Assembly (NCBI RefSeq): GCF_000058485.1
Contig: NC_008278.1
Location: 5,140,962 to 5,204,961, forward strand
Direction of reading: 5' to 3'
From: Frankia alni ACN14a
GTDB lineage: Bacteria; Actinomycetota; Actinomycetes; Frankiales; Frankiaceae
Length of the DNA stretch: 64,000 nucleotides
Part shown: piece by piece, positions 35,971 to 44,991 of the stretch
Position numbering within the stretch: position 1 is the first letter of the stretch
How the letters are laid out: the number at the start of each line of letters is the position of its first letter
Notes under the pieces: generated by a model
Database searches by the model: none
What the model was told of the DNA's origin: nothing
The model's input: only the letters and a program-made list of their open reading frames with translations
Position numbers and translations under genes: made by a program

Positions 35971-37212
35971 CTAGGCCACCGGCCCGGCGGCGGGGACGGC
36001 CTGGTCGGGGCGACGCTGGGCGGGGACCACGGGGCTCGCCGCCCAGCGCGGCCGCCGCCGCTGCGCCGGCCGTTCGACCAGATAGTGGGAGCCGGCGGCG
36101 AGCGCGGTGCTCAGCGCGATGGCGATCAGCACCTGGGCCGGCGTGTCGACGCGGTCGCCGAGGCGGTCGCGGACGGTGCCGGCGACCGGGAAGTGCCAGA
36201 GGTAGAACCCGTAGGAGATGCGGCCGAACCAGGCCATCGGCGCACTGCCGAGCACGACCGCGAGCGGGGCCTGCCGGCACCGGTCGAGGGACACCACGAC
36301 CACCCCGGCGAGCAGCGCGACACCGGTGAAGCCGCCCAGGTCCAACGCGGTGATCCCGTGCCCCGGCTCGGGAGCGACGAAGGCGAGCCCCACCAGCGCC
36401 GCCAGCGCCACCGGCCCGGCGACCGGCAGAATCACCCCGGAGGCGCCGCGCAGGCGCGCCGCGAGATCGGCCAGCCGCACCGCGCCGGCGAAACCGTGCA
36501 GCCGGGCCCCGCCCGGGTCCGCCGGCCCCGGCAACCGCGGCCCGACCCACCCCCAGGCGGCGAGGGCGGCCCCGACGAGCAACGCGTCGGCGCGGGTGTC
36601 CAGGCCGAAGTAGATCCGGGCGTCGCTCACCCCGGCGGCGATGAGGATCTCCCGCCAGACGAACACGGCGACCGCCGCGGCGGTGAGGATCGCCGGCAGC
36701 CGCCGCCGGGCCGCCGGGCGCCGGCACAGCAGGACCAGCACCGCCGGCCAGATCAGGTAGAACTGCTCCTCCAGCGACAGCGACCAGGTGTGGCCGAACC
36801 AGGCGCCGCCGGAGTCCGGCCGGAACACCCGGTAGTAGTTGTTGACGTAGAGCAGCGAGCTGACCGCGTTGTCCAGGAAGTCCCACTGGTCGGCCCGGCT
36901 CTTCACCGCGACGACGAGCACCGCGCCGACCGCGACGAAGACGCCGAACGCCGGCAGCAGCCGGAAGGCACGCCGCACGTAGAACCGGGCCAGGGAGACG
37001 CTGCCCGTGCGGTCCCGCTCGGCCAGCAGCAGCCCCGTGATCAGGAAGCCGCTGAGCACGAGGAACACGTCGACGCCGAGAAACCCGCCGGACAGGACGC
37101 TCATGTGGAAGCCGAGCACCGCGAGGACGGCGAGCGCCCGCAGGCCGTCGAGGGCCGGGTTGTACCCCGCGGCCCGCGGAACTCCCGGTGAACCACCGGA
37201 TTCAGGCATCAT
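35971..37212 (-). CDS. Acyltransferase 3 (OafA/YrhL-type) membrane protein (413 aa)
   Basis: Polytopic membrane O-acyltransferase with about ten hydrophobic segments. The opening NPALDGLRALAVLAVLGFH contains the catalytic His; VDVFLVLSGFLITGLLLAER, FYVRRAFRLLPAFGVFVAVG and WSLSLEEQFYLIWPAVLVLL are family hallmarks. It would transfer acetyl or a similar group to an exported polysaccharide, glycolipid or cell-wall component. ATG 37212 or 37209 starts directly at the family's usual N-terminus; there is no SGNH domain. Divergent from the thioesterase genes. Confidence 0.88.
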   Translation of the reverse strand: MMPESGGSPGVPRAAGYNPALDGLRALAVLAVLGFHMSVLSGGFLGVDVFLVLSGFLITGLLLAERDRTGSVSLARFYVRRAFRLLPAFGVFVAVGAVLVVAVKSRADQWDFLDNAVSSLLYVNNYYRVFRPDSGGAWFGHTWSLSLEEQFYLIWPAVLVLLCRRPAARRRLPAILTAAAVAVFVWREILIAAGVSDARIYFGLDTRADALLVGAALAAWGWVGPRLPGPADPGGARLHGFAGAVRLADLAARLRGASGVILPVAGPVALAALVGLAFVAPEPGHGITALDLGGFTGVALLAGVVVVSLDRCRQAPLAVVLGSAPMAWFGRISYGFYLWHFPVAGTVRDRLGDRVDTPAQVLIAIALSTALAAGSHYLVERPAQRRRPRWAASPVVPAQRRPDQAVPAAGPVA

Positions 37213-37520
37213 TCCAGCCACCCCCAGGACAGAACGATCTGACGTGCGCGGATCCCGCCGACGCGGGCCGCGGCGCCCGCACCCCGCGGCCCGACGGCAC
37301 CGCCGGTCGTGTGCGACGCGACACAAGCGGCACTCTAACGTTCGTTCGCCCGAAACGGGCTCGACCCAGGCGGAATGCGCCCGAAGGGCCCGGCCGGTCT
37401 TCCGTGGCCGTGCTGTGCCGGACATCTCGCCCCGAGTGCGCGCATCGGGCGTCCTGGCAGGCAAAGGTGGAACAGACGGTCGTGCTGCGGGGTGCGCGGC
37501 CCGACGACGGGAGGAACACG
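37213..37520. promoter_or_regulatory. Divergent intergenic region
   Basis: 308 bases between the acyltransferase and the first thioesterase gene. GCCCG and CGGGC flank AAA at 37348-37360, directly after TAACGTTCGTTCG. No gene is supported; the palindrome may be an operator. Confidence 0.35.
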
Positions 37521-38126
37521 GTGGCGGACGGGAGAGATGCCGGCAGCGCGGTGAAGTCGGCCGCGGAGCACCGCGAGTTCGTCGACCTCGTCGAGGCGCT
37601 GCGCGCGGCCCAGGACACGATCACCGGCGCCAGCCCGCCCGAGGACGTCGCCCGCAAGGCCCGGGAGGGGCTGGAGGAGGTGACCCGGTTGCTCGCGCCG
37701 TTCACGGTGAGCGAGGCCGAGCAGCTCGCCGGCTACCTGATCACCGAGCCCGGCCACGCCCAGGCGCTCGCGCCGGTTCTCCACGTCGACGAGAGCAGCA
37801 CCGAGCACGTGCGGGGCCGGCTGGTACTCGGGCGTTACTACCTGGGCGGCAACGGCGCCGCGCACGGCGGCAGCATCCCGCTGTTCTTCGACGACGTGCT
37901 GGGCCGGCTGGCGAACGACGGCGGGCGAGGCACCTCCCGCACCGCCTACCTGCACGTCAACTACCGCAAGATCACCCCGGTCGGGCAGGAGCTGCGTGTC
38001 GAGGCCCACGTCGACCGGGTGGAGGGCCGCAAGCGCTTCGTGGTCGGGACGATCCACGACCCCGAGGGCGACCTCACCGTCGATGCCGAGGGACTGTTCG
38101 TCGCGTTGCGCCCCGGCCAGCCCTGA
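37521..38126 (+). CDS. PaaI-type hot-dog thioesterase, copy 1 (201 aa)
   Basis: The hot-dog domain covers about residues 75-200 and contains LGGNGAAHGGSIPLFFDDVLGRLA, YLHVNYRKITPVGQELRVEA and KRFVVGTIHDPEGDLTVDAEG, typical of acyl-CoA thioesterases of the PaaI/4HBT group. The N-terminal 70 residues are helical and charged. GTG 37521 follows GGGAGGA (37509-37515) and gives exactly the same length as the next gene. It is followed at 88 bases by that paralogue. Confidence 0.87.
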   Translation: MADGRDAGSAVKSAAEHREFVDLVEALRAAQDTITGASPPEDVARKAREGLEEVTRLLAPFTVSEAEQLAGYLITEPGHAQALAPVLHVDESSTEHVRGRLVLGRYYLGGNGAAHGGSIPLFFDDVLGRLANDGGRGTSRTAYLHVNYRKITPVGQELRVEAHVDRVEGRKRFVVGTIHDPEGDLTVDAEGLFVALRPGQP

Positions 38127-38213
38127 TCGCCCTCGCGGCCGGGCAGGCCGGACGGGACACCGACACCGACAGTGAGCGAGCCTTCGCGGGCGGCTCGAGG
38201 AGTGGAGGAAACG

Positions 38214-38819
38214 GTGGCAAGGGCGAGACACGCGTGGGGCCATGACGTGCCGCCCGCGGAGCACCCCGAGTTCGTCGGCCTGATCGAGGCACTGCGCGCG
38301 GCGCAGGAGACGATCACCGGCGCCCGGCCGCCGGAGGACGTCGCCCGCAAGGCCCGGGAGAACCTCGAGGAGATCACCCGGTTGCTCAGCCCGTTCACCG
38401 TGGGCGAGTCCGAGCAGCTCACCGGCCAGATGAGAGGCCTTCCGGGCCGGGCGCAGGCGCTGGCACCGGCCTTCCACGTCGACGTCGAGGGCAACGACCG
38501 GGTTTCGGGCCGGGTCGTGTTCGGACGCTTCTACCTGGGCGGCAACGGCGCAGCGCACGGCGGCAGCCTTCCGCTGCTGTTCGACGAGGTGCTGGGCCGG
38601 CTGGCGAACACCGGCGGCCGTAGCCCCTCCCGGACGGCCTACCTGCACGTGAACTACCGCAAGATCACCCCCGTCGGCCCGGAGTTGCGGGTGGAGGCCC
38701 ACTTCGACCGGGAGGAAGGCCGCAAGCGCTACCTCGTCGGGACGATCCGCGATCCCGAGGGCGAGATCACCGCGGACGCCGAGGGGCTGTTCGTGGCGCT
38801 GCGCCCCGGCCAGCCCTGA
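38214..38819 (+). CDS. PaaI-type hot-dog thioesterase, copy 2 (201 aa)
   Basis: Paralogue of the preceding gene with the same 201-residue length and matching segments throughout (VEALRAAQDTITGA versus IEALRAAQETITGA; FYLGGNGAAHGGSLPLLFDEVLGRLA). GTG 38214 follows GGAGGAA; an earlier in-frame GTG at 38172 would break the length match. Differences cluster in the N-terminal 20 residues and around residues 70-100, which may alter substrate choice. Confidence 0.87.
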   Translation: MARARHAWGHDVPPAEHPEFVGLIEALRAAQETITGARPPEDVARKARENLEEITRLLSPFTVGESEQLTGQMRGLPGRAQALAPAFHVDVEGNDRVSGRVVFGRFYLGGNGAAHGGSLPLLFDEVLGRLANTGGRSPSRTAYLHVNYRKITPVGPELRVEAHFDREEGRKRYLVGTIRDPEGEITADAEGLFVALRPGQP

Positions 38820-38888
38820 CCGCCCCCGCTCGCCGCGTTCACCCCGGCTGAGCTGGGATTCTGCTTCAGCCCCACGGCGAGGGGGTAG

Positions 38889-40115
38889 TTGAGGCAGCAT
38901 GAGGCTCGACCGCGGCACGTGGCCCCCTCACCGGCTCGGCCCAGGTTGGCTGCGGCCCGTCCCCCGGTCCGGCGGTGCCCCCCGTTGACGGCGCTGTCCT
39001 CCAGGGCGGGGCGCTGGTTCGCCGCGCTGCTGCCACTGCTCATGCTGGCCGGGGTCGCCGCGTTGGAACTGAGCAACCGGGAGTGGACAGTCCTGGAGCT
39101 GGCGGTGCTGAGCCCGATGCTTGCCGCCACGTTCGGTGGCCCTCGGCTGACCGCGCTGTACGGGGTGCTGGCCATCGGCGTGGGAGTCATGCTCGGCATT
39201 TACGATCATCTGTTCGGTCAGAACGATGGCGGCCCGACCGCCCAGATGGTGCGCCTCGGCGGGGTCGCCGTGGGCGGCGTGCTGGCGGTGCTGGTCAGCC
39301 GGTACAACACCCGACGGGAGACGAAGCTGCAGAACGTCACCCGGGTGGCGGAGGTGGCCCAGCAGTCGATCCTCGCCGCGGTGCCGCGCTCGTCGGGGGA
39401 CCTGCGCTTCGCGGTGCGCTACGAGAGCGCCGCGGCCGAGGCGCGCATCGGCGGGGATCTGTACGAGGTCGTCGACACCGCGTGGGGCACCCGGCTGCTC
39501 GTCGGCGACGTGCGCGGCAAGGGCCTCGACGCGGTGCGCATCGCCAGCCGGGTGCTGGGCTGCTTCCGGATCGTCAGCCGATCCGCGGACGACCTGCCCG
39601 CGGTGCTGGCCGGTCTGAACGACGAGGTCGCCGAGGTCTGCGGGCTCGACGACTTCGTCACCGCGGTGGTCGGGCAGATCGACGGCCAGCGGCTGTGGCT
39701 GGCCAACGCGGGCCATCCCGACCCGGTGCTGGTGCGTGCCGGGCGGGCGAGCCTGCTCTGCGTCCCGATCCGGCTGCCGCCGTTGGGCCTGCTCAGCGGC
39801 CCTACGGGCGCCGACGGGGGCGGCGGGGGCATCGCCGAGAACACGATCGAGGTCATGCTGCTGCCCGGGGATCGCCTGCTGCTCTACACCGACGGCGTCA
39901 CCGAGGCCCGCGACCCCACGACCGGCCGGTTCTTCCCGCTGCTGCCCGCGGTACAGGCCGCGCTGTCCCGCGGCACACTGGAGGAGTCCGTCGCCGACCT
40001 GGTCGACCATGTGCGGGCGTGGACCCGCTCGACCCTGAACGACGACGTGGCCCTGCTGGCCGCCGAGCTGCCCCGCCCGGCGGGCCGGCTGCGCCGAGGC
40101 CCACCGGGCGGCTGA
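38889..40115 (+). CDS. Membrane PP2C/SpoIIE-type serine phosphatase, second copy (408 aa)
   Basis: Same design as the protein at 6742-8169: hydrophobic segments at about residues 42-140, then a PP2C domain with ARIGGDLYEV, VGDVRGKGLDAV, NAGHPDPVLV, LLLYTDGVTEAR and LNDDVALLAAEL. It lacks the long Ala/Pro tail of the other copy. The start is uncertain: TTG 38889 gives the longest frame but no strong ribosome site is visible, and the first 35 residues are Arg/Pro-rich. No anti-sigma factor or antagonist lies next to it. Confidence 0.83.
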   Translation: MRQHEARPRHVAPSPARPRLAAARPPVRRCPPLTALSSRAGRWFAALLPLLMLAGVAALELSNREWTVLELAVLSPMLAATFGGPRLTALYGVLAIGVGVMLGIYDHLFGQNDGGPTAQMVRLGGVAVGGVLAVLVSRYNTRRETKLQNVTRVAEVAQQSILAAVPRSSGDLRFAVRYESAAAEARIGGDLYEVVDTAWGTRLLVGDVRGKGLDAVRIASRVLGCFRIVSRSADDLPAVLAGLNDEVAEVCGLDDFVTAVVGQIDGQRLWLANAGHPDPVLVRAGRASLLCVPIRLPPLGLLSGPTGADGGGGGIAENTIEVMLLPGDRLLLYTDGVTEARDPTTGRFFPLLPAVQAALSRGTLEESVADLVDHVRAWTRSTLNDDVALLAAELPRPAGRLRRGPPGG

Positions 40116-40183
40116 TCCCCCGTCGACGGCTGATCCCCCGTCGACGGCCGCCTCCCCGTCGACGGCCGCCTCCCCGTCGGGTG
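40112..40183. repeat. 18-bp tandem repeat spanning a stop codon
   Basis: CTGATCCCCCGTCGACGG (40112-40129) is repeated once exactly and then twice as CCGCCTCCCCGTCGACGG-like copies. The phosphatase TGA is in the first copy. Each copy contains the palindrome CCGTCGACGG or a remnant. Confidence 0.85.
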
Positions 40184-40210
40184 GCCCGTGACGGCGCGGC
40201 CAGGGCGCGG

Positions 40211-40747
40211 TCAGGACGAGCGGGCGACGGCGCCGTCGCGGAACCGGTTCATCCGTTCGAGCCGCTCGTCGATCTCGTCACGGAAGGCCGCCAGCCGGCT
40301 GATCTTCTCGTCGATCTCCGCGCGGAGCTTGACATACGCGGTCTCACCCTCGGACAACAGCCGCAGCCGGTCGCCGTCGTCGGAGGCGGCGTGGAACTCC
40401 ACCCGTACCTGGGCGAGCCGGTCCTCGTAGGCGAGGATGGTCCCGATCTCGTCCAGGTTGAAACCAAGCAGGGTCTGCAGCTCCCGGATCCGGCGGACGC
40501 GGGCCAGGTCGGAGTCGGCGTAGAGCCGGTTGCCGCCGGAGGTCCGCCCCGACGGGGTGAGCAGCCCCACCTCCTGGTAGTACCGCAGCGCCCGCACCGA
40601 GACTCCGAGCTCCTGCGCGGCCTGCCCGATGCCGCACAGCTCGCGCGCCGCCTTCTTCATCTGGTCCTTGTCACGCACCCCACGATTGTTTCTCACGTCC
40701 GCGCCGCGGCCGGGTGGCGCCTCCTCGCCGTCGACGGTGTCGCCCAT
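40211..40747 (-). CDS. MerR-family transcriptional regulator (178 aa)
   Basis: The winged helix domain has GIGQAAQELGVSVRALRYYQ followed by EVGLLTPSGRTSGGNRLY, then a coiled coil (LRAEIDEKISRLAAFRDEID) typical of MerR dimers. No metal-binding cysteines follow the coil, so a drug or small-molecule ligand is likelier than a metal. The start is uncertain: the first 30 residues before MKKAARELCG are atypical and an internal GTG or ATG may be used. The stop-to-start gap to the upstream exporter gene is 62 bases on the same strand. Confidence 0.87.
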   Translation of the reverse strand: MGDTVDGEEAPPGRGADVRNNRGVRDKDQMKKAARELCGIGQAAQELGVSVRALRYYQEVGLLTPSGRTSGGNRLYADSDLARVRRIRELQTLLGFNLDEIGTILAYEDRLAQVRVEFHAASDDGDRLRLLSEGETAYVKLRAEIDEKISRLAAFRDEIDERLERMNRFRDGAVARSS

Positions 40748-40809
40748 CGCCTGTCAGGACCTCTCTGGGCTGGGATGTGCCGAGTCAGGGCCGTCCTTGT
40801 TCCGCGGCC

Positions 40810-42648
40810 CTACCGTTCGGCGGCCAGCGTGCCGCCGTCCGCAGGCAGTGCGCTGCCCGCGCCGTCCTCCATCGCCGCGACGTCGCCGACGCCGGCCAGG
40901 CCCTCGCCGGCGTCCTCGATCAGCGAGTGGCGCACGTGCGGGGCGCCCTTGCCGCGCAGCCAGGACAGCACCGCGCCGAGCGCGCAGGCGATGGCGGCGA
41001 AGTAGAAGGCGAGGTGCAGGCCGTCGCCGAACGGACCGGCGATGAGGTTCGGGAAGAACGTGTGCCCGGTGAGGAAGTGGGCCTTGCTCGGGTCGAGGGA
41101 GTTCAACGTGTCCGGGCCGAGGAGCTGCTCGGTCGGGTTGATGCCGAGGAAGGCGGAGAACAGGCTGCCGATCGGTGGCAGGTTCGCCAGCTCGTGGGCC
41201 TTCGACGGGTCGACGCCCTGGGCGGTGAGGCCGGAGAACATCGCGTCCGGCAGGCTGGAGGCCAGGCCCAGGACGATGACGGTGAAGAACACGCCGATGG
41301 ACAGCACGCTCGCCGAGTTCTGGAACGTGTTGAGCATTCCGGCACCGGCGCCGCGCTGGTTCGGTGGCAACGTGTTCATCACGGCCGTGGTGTTCGGCGC
41401 GGCGAACAGGCCCATGGACAGGCCCATCAGCAACAGGATGGCCGCGAACGCCACGTAGTTGAAGTCGATCGGGATCACGTTGAACAGCAGGAACGCGACG
41501 GCCGTGGTCACCAGGCCGATGGTGGCGAACGGGCGCGCGCCGTAGCGGTCGGCGAGCCGACCGGCCACCGGCCCGGAGAGCAGGAAGCCGACGGTGAGCG
41601 GGATCATGTAGATGCCGGCCCACAGCGGCGTCCGCTCGAAGCTGTAGCCGTGCAGCGGCAGCCAGATCCCCTGCAGCCAGATGATGATCATGAACTGCAG
41701 GCCGCCGCGGGCGAGCGCGGCGAGCAGCGCGGCCAGGCTGCCCATGGTGAACGCCCGGTTGCTGAACAGCTCCAGCTTGAACATCGGGTCCGGCGAGCGC
41801 AGCTCGATCACGACGAACCCGATCAGCACGGCGAGCCCGCCGAACATGCAGATCAGCACGAACGGCTTGGTCCAGCCCATCGTGTGGCCGCCGTAGGGCT
41901 GCAGGCCGTAGATGATGCCGGTCAGGATCGCGATGAGTCCGATGGCGAAGGTGATGTTGCCGGCCCAGTCGATCCGGGCCCGGGTCCGCACGCCGTTGTC
42001 GCGCAGCTTCAGGTAGGCCCAGACCGTCCCGAAGATCCCGAACGGCACCGACACCAGGAACACCAGGTGCCACTCGACCGGGGCGAGCAGGCCGCCCACC
42101 AGTAGGCCGAGGAACGACCCGGCGATGGCGGCGACACCGTTGATGCCCAGCGCCAGTCCACGCTCGTTCTCCGGGAACGCGTCGGCGATGATCGCGCTGG
42201 AGTTGGCGAACAGGAACGCGCCGCCGATGCCCTGCCCGACCCGCATGATGATGATCCACAATGCGGCGGTCGTGCCGTGCATCCAGGTGACGGCCAGCAG
42301 GATCGAGAACACGGTGAAGACCGCGAAGCCGAGGTTGTACATCCGCACCCGGCCGAACATGTCGCCGACCCGGCCGAGGCTCACCACGAGCACCGACGTG
42401 ACCAGCATGAACCCCATCAGGGTCCACAGGAAGTACGACGTGTTCCCCGGGGCGAGCGGGTCGACCTTGATCCCCCGGAAGATGTCCGGGAGCGCGATGA
42501 TCAGGATCGAGCTGTTGATCGTCGCCATCAGGACACCGATGGTCGTGTTCGACAGGGCGATCCACTTGTAGTTGTCCGAACCGGACACGGTCGGGACGTC
42601 ATCGGCCCCGGGCGGCGAGGTGCCGGCGGTGGTGTCGGAAGTCGTCAC
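40810..42648 (-). CDS. MFS drug exporter, DHA2 (14-TM) family (612 aa)
   Basis: Proton-driven multidrug exporter with about fourteen membrane segments. Family motifs include LVVSLGRVGDMFGRVRMYNL in loop 2-3, WIIIMRVGQGIGGAFLFANS, and AGRLADRYGARPFATIGL. A large outside loop (residues about 445-510) and an Ala/Gly-rich tail end the protein. It is divergent from a TetR gene and followed by a MerR gene, so it may be under two ligand-responsive regulators. The substrate is unknown. Confidence 0.9.
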   Translation of the reverse strand: MTTSDTTAGTSPPGADDVPTVSGSDNYKWIALSNTTIGVLMATINSSILIIALPDIFRGIKVDPLAPGNTSYFLWTLMGFMLVTSVLVVSLGRVGDMFGRVRMYNLGFAVFTVFSILLAVTWMHGTTAALWIIIMRVGQGIGGAFLFANSSAIIADAFPENERGLALGINGVAAIAGSFLGLLVGGLLAPVEWHLVFLVSVPFGIFGTVWAYLKLRDNGVRTRARIDWAGNITFAIGLIAILTGIIYGLQPYGGHTMGWTKPFVLICMFGGLAVLIGFVVIELRSPDPMFKLELFSNRAFTMGSLAALLAALARGGLQFMIIIWLQGIWLPLHGYSFERTPLWAGIYMIPLTVGFLLSGPVAGRLADRYGARPFATIGLVTTAVAFLLFNVIPIDFNYVAFAAILLLMGLSMGLFAAPNTTAVMNTLPPNQRGAGAGMLNTFQNSASVLSIGVFFTVIVLGLASSLPDAMFSGLTAQGVDPSKAHELANLPPIGSLFSAFLGINPTEQLLGPDTLNSLDPSKAHFLTGHTFFPNLIAGPFGDGLHLAFYFAAIACALGAVLSWLRGKGAPHVRHSLIEDAGEGLAGVGDVAAMEDGAGSALPADGGTLAAER

Positions 42649-42798
42649 GGCAGGAAGGCTAGTGCCTCCATCTCACGTCAGCGGTAGATGTGATGCGGCT
42701 CATAGTGGCTGCACGCACAAACGGGAACCTTCCGCGCACCGCCACCTCCGTTCCACCACCTCTGACGTGCACACGACACTCATGGGCGGCAAATTTCG

Positions 42799-42816
42799 CG
42801 GTACGGTTCATACCGT
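42799..42816. promoter_or_regulatory. Inverted repeat at the TetR start
   Basis: CGGTA (42799-42803) and TACCG (42811-42815) form a dyad, overlapped by ACGGT-TCAT-ACCGT (42803-42816). It is next to the TetR start codon and close to TACGGT, a possible -10, which fits autorepression. Confidence 0.45.
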
Positions 42817-42820
42817 GAAC

Positions 42821-43453
42821 ATGGAGCCGAGCCGGGCGTACCGGCAGCGCAGCCGGGCCGAGACCACCGAGGCGAACACCGGTCGGATCCTGCGCGCGGC
42901 CACCGAACTCTTCGTCGAACGCCCGTTCGAGCACGTCACCCTGCCGGCGGTCGCCGAGCGGGCCGGCGTCGGCCTGCAGACCGTCATCCGCCGCGTCGGG
43001 ACCAAGGACGGTCTCGTACGGGCCGTCAACCGCTGGATCGTGCCGCAGATCGCCGCCACCCGCGGCGACCCAAACGACGCCCGCCCGGTCGGCGACGACC
43101 TGGCCGGGGTGAGCGACCGGCTGGCCCGGCACTACGAGCAGTGGGGGCGGATCACCGAACGCACCCTGCACCAGCAGGACGCCTCCCCGGCGCTGAAGGA
43201 GAGCGCCGACGCCGGCCGGCGGGCCCACCGGGAGTGGATCGAGGCGGTCTTCGCCGCCGACCTCGATCCCCTTCCCCCGGCTGCCCGGGACGACCTCGCC
43301 GGCCGCCTCGCCGCCGTCTGCGGCGTCGAGTTCTGGCTCGTCCTGCGCCGCGACCAGGACCTGTCGGTGGCCGCCGCGCGTGCGGCCGTCGCCGACCTCG
43401 CCGCAGCCTGCCGCCACCTCGCCCGCCGCCCTCCCGCCTATCCAGAGGGATAA
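42821..43453 (+). CDS. TetR-family transcriptional regulator (210 aa)
   Basis: The N-terminal DNA-binding domain has ATELFVERPFEHVTLPAVAE and then RAGVGLQTVIRRVGTKDGLV; the usual Tyr-Phe pair before the last helix is Ile-Arg here. The C-terminal domain is normal. ATG 42821 is used; GTG 42815 two codons earlier would suit a leaderless message from TACGGT. It is divergent from the DHA2 exporter and is its probable repressor. Confidence 0.87.
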   Translation: MEPSRAYRQRSRAETTEANTGRILRAATELFVERPFEHVTLPAVAERAGVGLQTVIRRVGTKDGLVRAVNRWIVPQIAATRGDPNDARPVGDDLAGVSDRLARHYEQWGRITERTLHQQDASPALKESADAGRRAHREWIEAVFAADLDPLPPAARDDLAGRLAAVCGVEFWLVLRRDQDLSVAAARAAVADLAAACRHLARRPPAYPEG

Positions 43454-43602
43454 ATCGGGCAACGAAGGCCTCCGGATAACCGGGGGCCCGCCCGCGGCCA
43501 CGGCGCAGGCCGGAGTCGGCGGCGCAGGCCGCGCGCCCTCATCCGCTCCCCACCCCGCCAGATCGCCGCCCCGCCACATCCTCGCCCCGTCAGGAGATCG
43601 CC

Positions 43603-44991
43603 ATGACGCGTTACCTCGTCCACTGTTCGACCGCCGCCGGACATCTGTTCCCGCTCATCCCCGGCCTGCTCGCCCTGCAGGAACGCGGCCACGACGTCCG
43701 GCTGCGCGTCGGCGCCGCGCTCGTCGACACCGCCCGGCGCGCCGGCCTGCGCGCCGAACCCTTCGATCCGCGCATCGACGAGATCGTCGTGCGTGACGAC
43801 GCCGCCGGGAGTGGCGCCGACCAGCTCCGGCTGGCGCTGGCCGGGCTGATGGCCCGCGGGCCGTTCGAACGGGCCGACCTGACCGCGGCGATCGACGCCG
43901 TCGACCCCGACGTCGTCCTCGTCGACACCAACGCCTACGGCGCCGCGGTGGCCGCGCAGGCGTCCGGCCGGCCGTGGGCGATCACGCTGCCGTCCCTGGT
44001 CGCACTGCCCGGACGCGGCATCCCGCCCTACGGGCTGGGCCTCGCCCCGGCCCGCGGGCCCCTTGGGTGGGCGCGGGACCGGGCGCTGTGGCCGCTGGTG
44101 ATCCGCCAGTACGGCAGGGCGATGCTGCCGCCGCTCAACGCGCTGCGCGCCGGGGCTGGCCTGCCCGCGCTGACGAACCCGCTGGAGCACTTCCTCAGCG
44201 CCGACCGGCTGCTGGTCCTCGCCGGCGACCCGCTGGAGTACCCGCGGGTGGATGCGCCGGCGAACGTCAGCTTCGTCGGCGCGCAGATCTGGGACCCGCC
44301 GGCCGCGGTGCCCGACTGGCTGACCGAGCCGGGCGACCCCTGGGTGCTCGTCACGATGTCCACCGATTACCAGGGCGACGAGCGGCTCGCCGAGGTGGCC
44401 GTCGAGGCGCTGCGCGACGAACCGATGCGAGTGCTCGTCACCCTCGCCGACGCCCACGGCCGCGTCGATCTGCCGGCGGCGGCCAACGTTCGGACCGAGC
44501 GGTTCGTCCCGCACGGCCCGGTGCTCGCGCGGGCCGCGGCGGTCGTCTGCCACGGGGGGATGGGCATCGTCCACAAGGCGCTGGCGGCGGGCGTGCCGAT
44601 CGTCGCGGTGCCCTTCGGCCGCGACCAGCCGGAGGTCGCCCGCCGGGTGGTCCAGGCCGGCGCCGGGATCAGCCTGTCGGCGAAGCGGCTGACCCCCGAC
44701 GGGCTGCGCACCGCCCTGCACGCGGCGATGGCCGGCCGGGCGGCCAGCGCCGAGGCGTCCCGGCGGCTGCGGGCCTTCGTCGAGGATCAGTCCGCCCCGA
44801 CCGGCGGACTCGACGGCGCCCACGCCGTCCCGACCGGCGCGTTCGCCGGCGACACCGAGGGTGCCGGTGAGTTCGATCCGGCCCGTGGACCGGCCGGGCT
44901 CGGCGGGGCGCGCTTCGCCGACGCCGCGCAGGAACTCGCCCCACCCACCGCGGCGGCCGACAACTCCCCGGTAATGATCACGTCGAGATAG
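43603..44991 (+). CDS. MGT-type family 1 glycosyltransferase (462 aa)
   Basis: GT-B fold enzyme transferring a sugar from a nucleotide donor to a small lipophilic acceptor. The N-domain has VHCSTAAGHLFPLIPGLLAL; the C-domain has TERFVPHGPVLARAAAVVCHGGMGIVHKALAAGVPIVAVPFGRDQPEVARRV split by the donor-binding HGG. The tail of about 60 residues after residue 400 is low complexity. ATG 43603 has CAGGAGATCGCC upstream. Macrolide, terpenoid or phenolic glycosylation is possible; drug inactivation would fit the neighbouring exporter. Confidence 0.88.
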   Translation: MTRYLVHCSTAAGHLFPLIPGLLALQERGHDVRLRVGAALVDTARRAGLRAEPFDPRIDEIVVRDDAAGSGADQLRLALAGLMARGPFERADLTAAIDAVDPDVVLVDTNAYGAAVAAQASGRPWAITLPSLVALPGRGIPPYGLGLAPARGPLGWARDRALWPLVIRQYGRAMLPPLNALRAGAGLPALTNPLEHFLSADRLLVLAGDPLEYPRVDAPANVSFVGAQIWDPPAAVPDWLTEPGDPWVLVTMSTDYQGDERLAEVAVEALRDEPMRVLVTLADAHGRVDLPAAANVRTERFVPHGPVLARAAAVVCHGGMGIVHKALAAGVPIVAVPFGRDQPEVARRVVQAGAGISLSAKRLTPDGLRTALHAAMAGRAASAEASRRLRAFVEDQSAPTGGLDGAHAVPTGAFAGDTEGAGEFDPARGPAGLGGARFADAAQELAPPTAAADNSPVMITSR

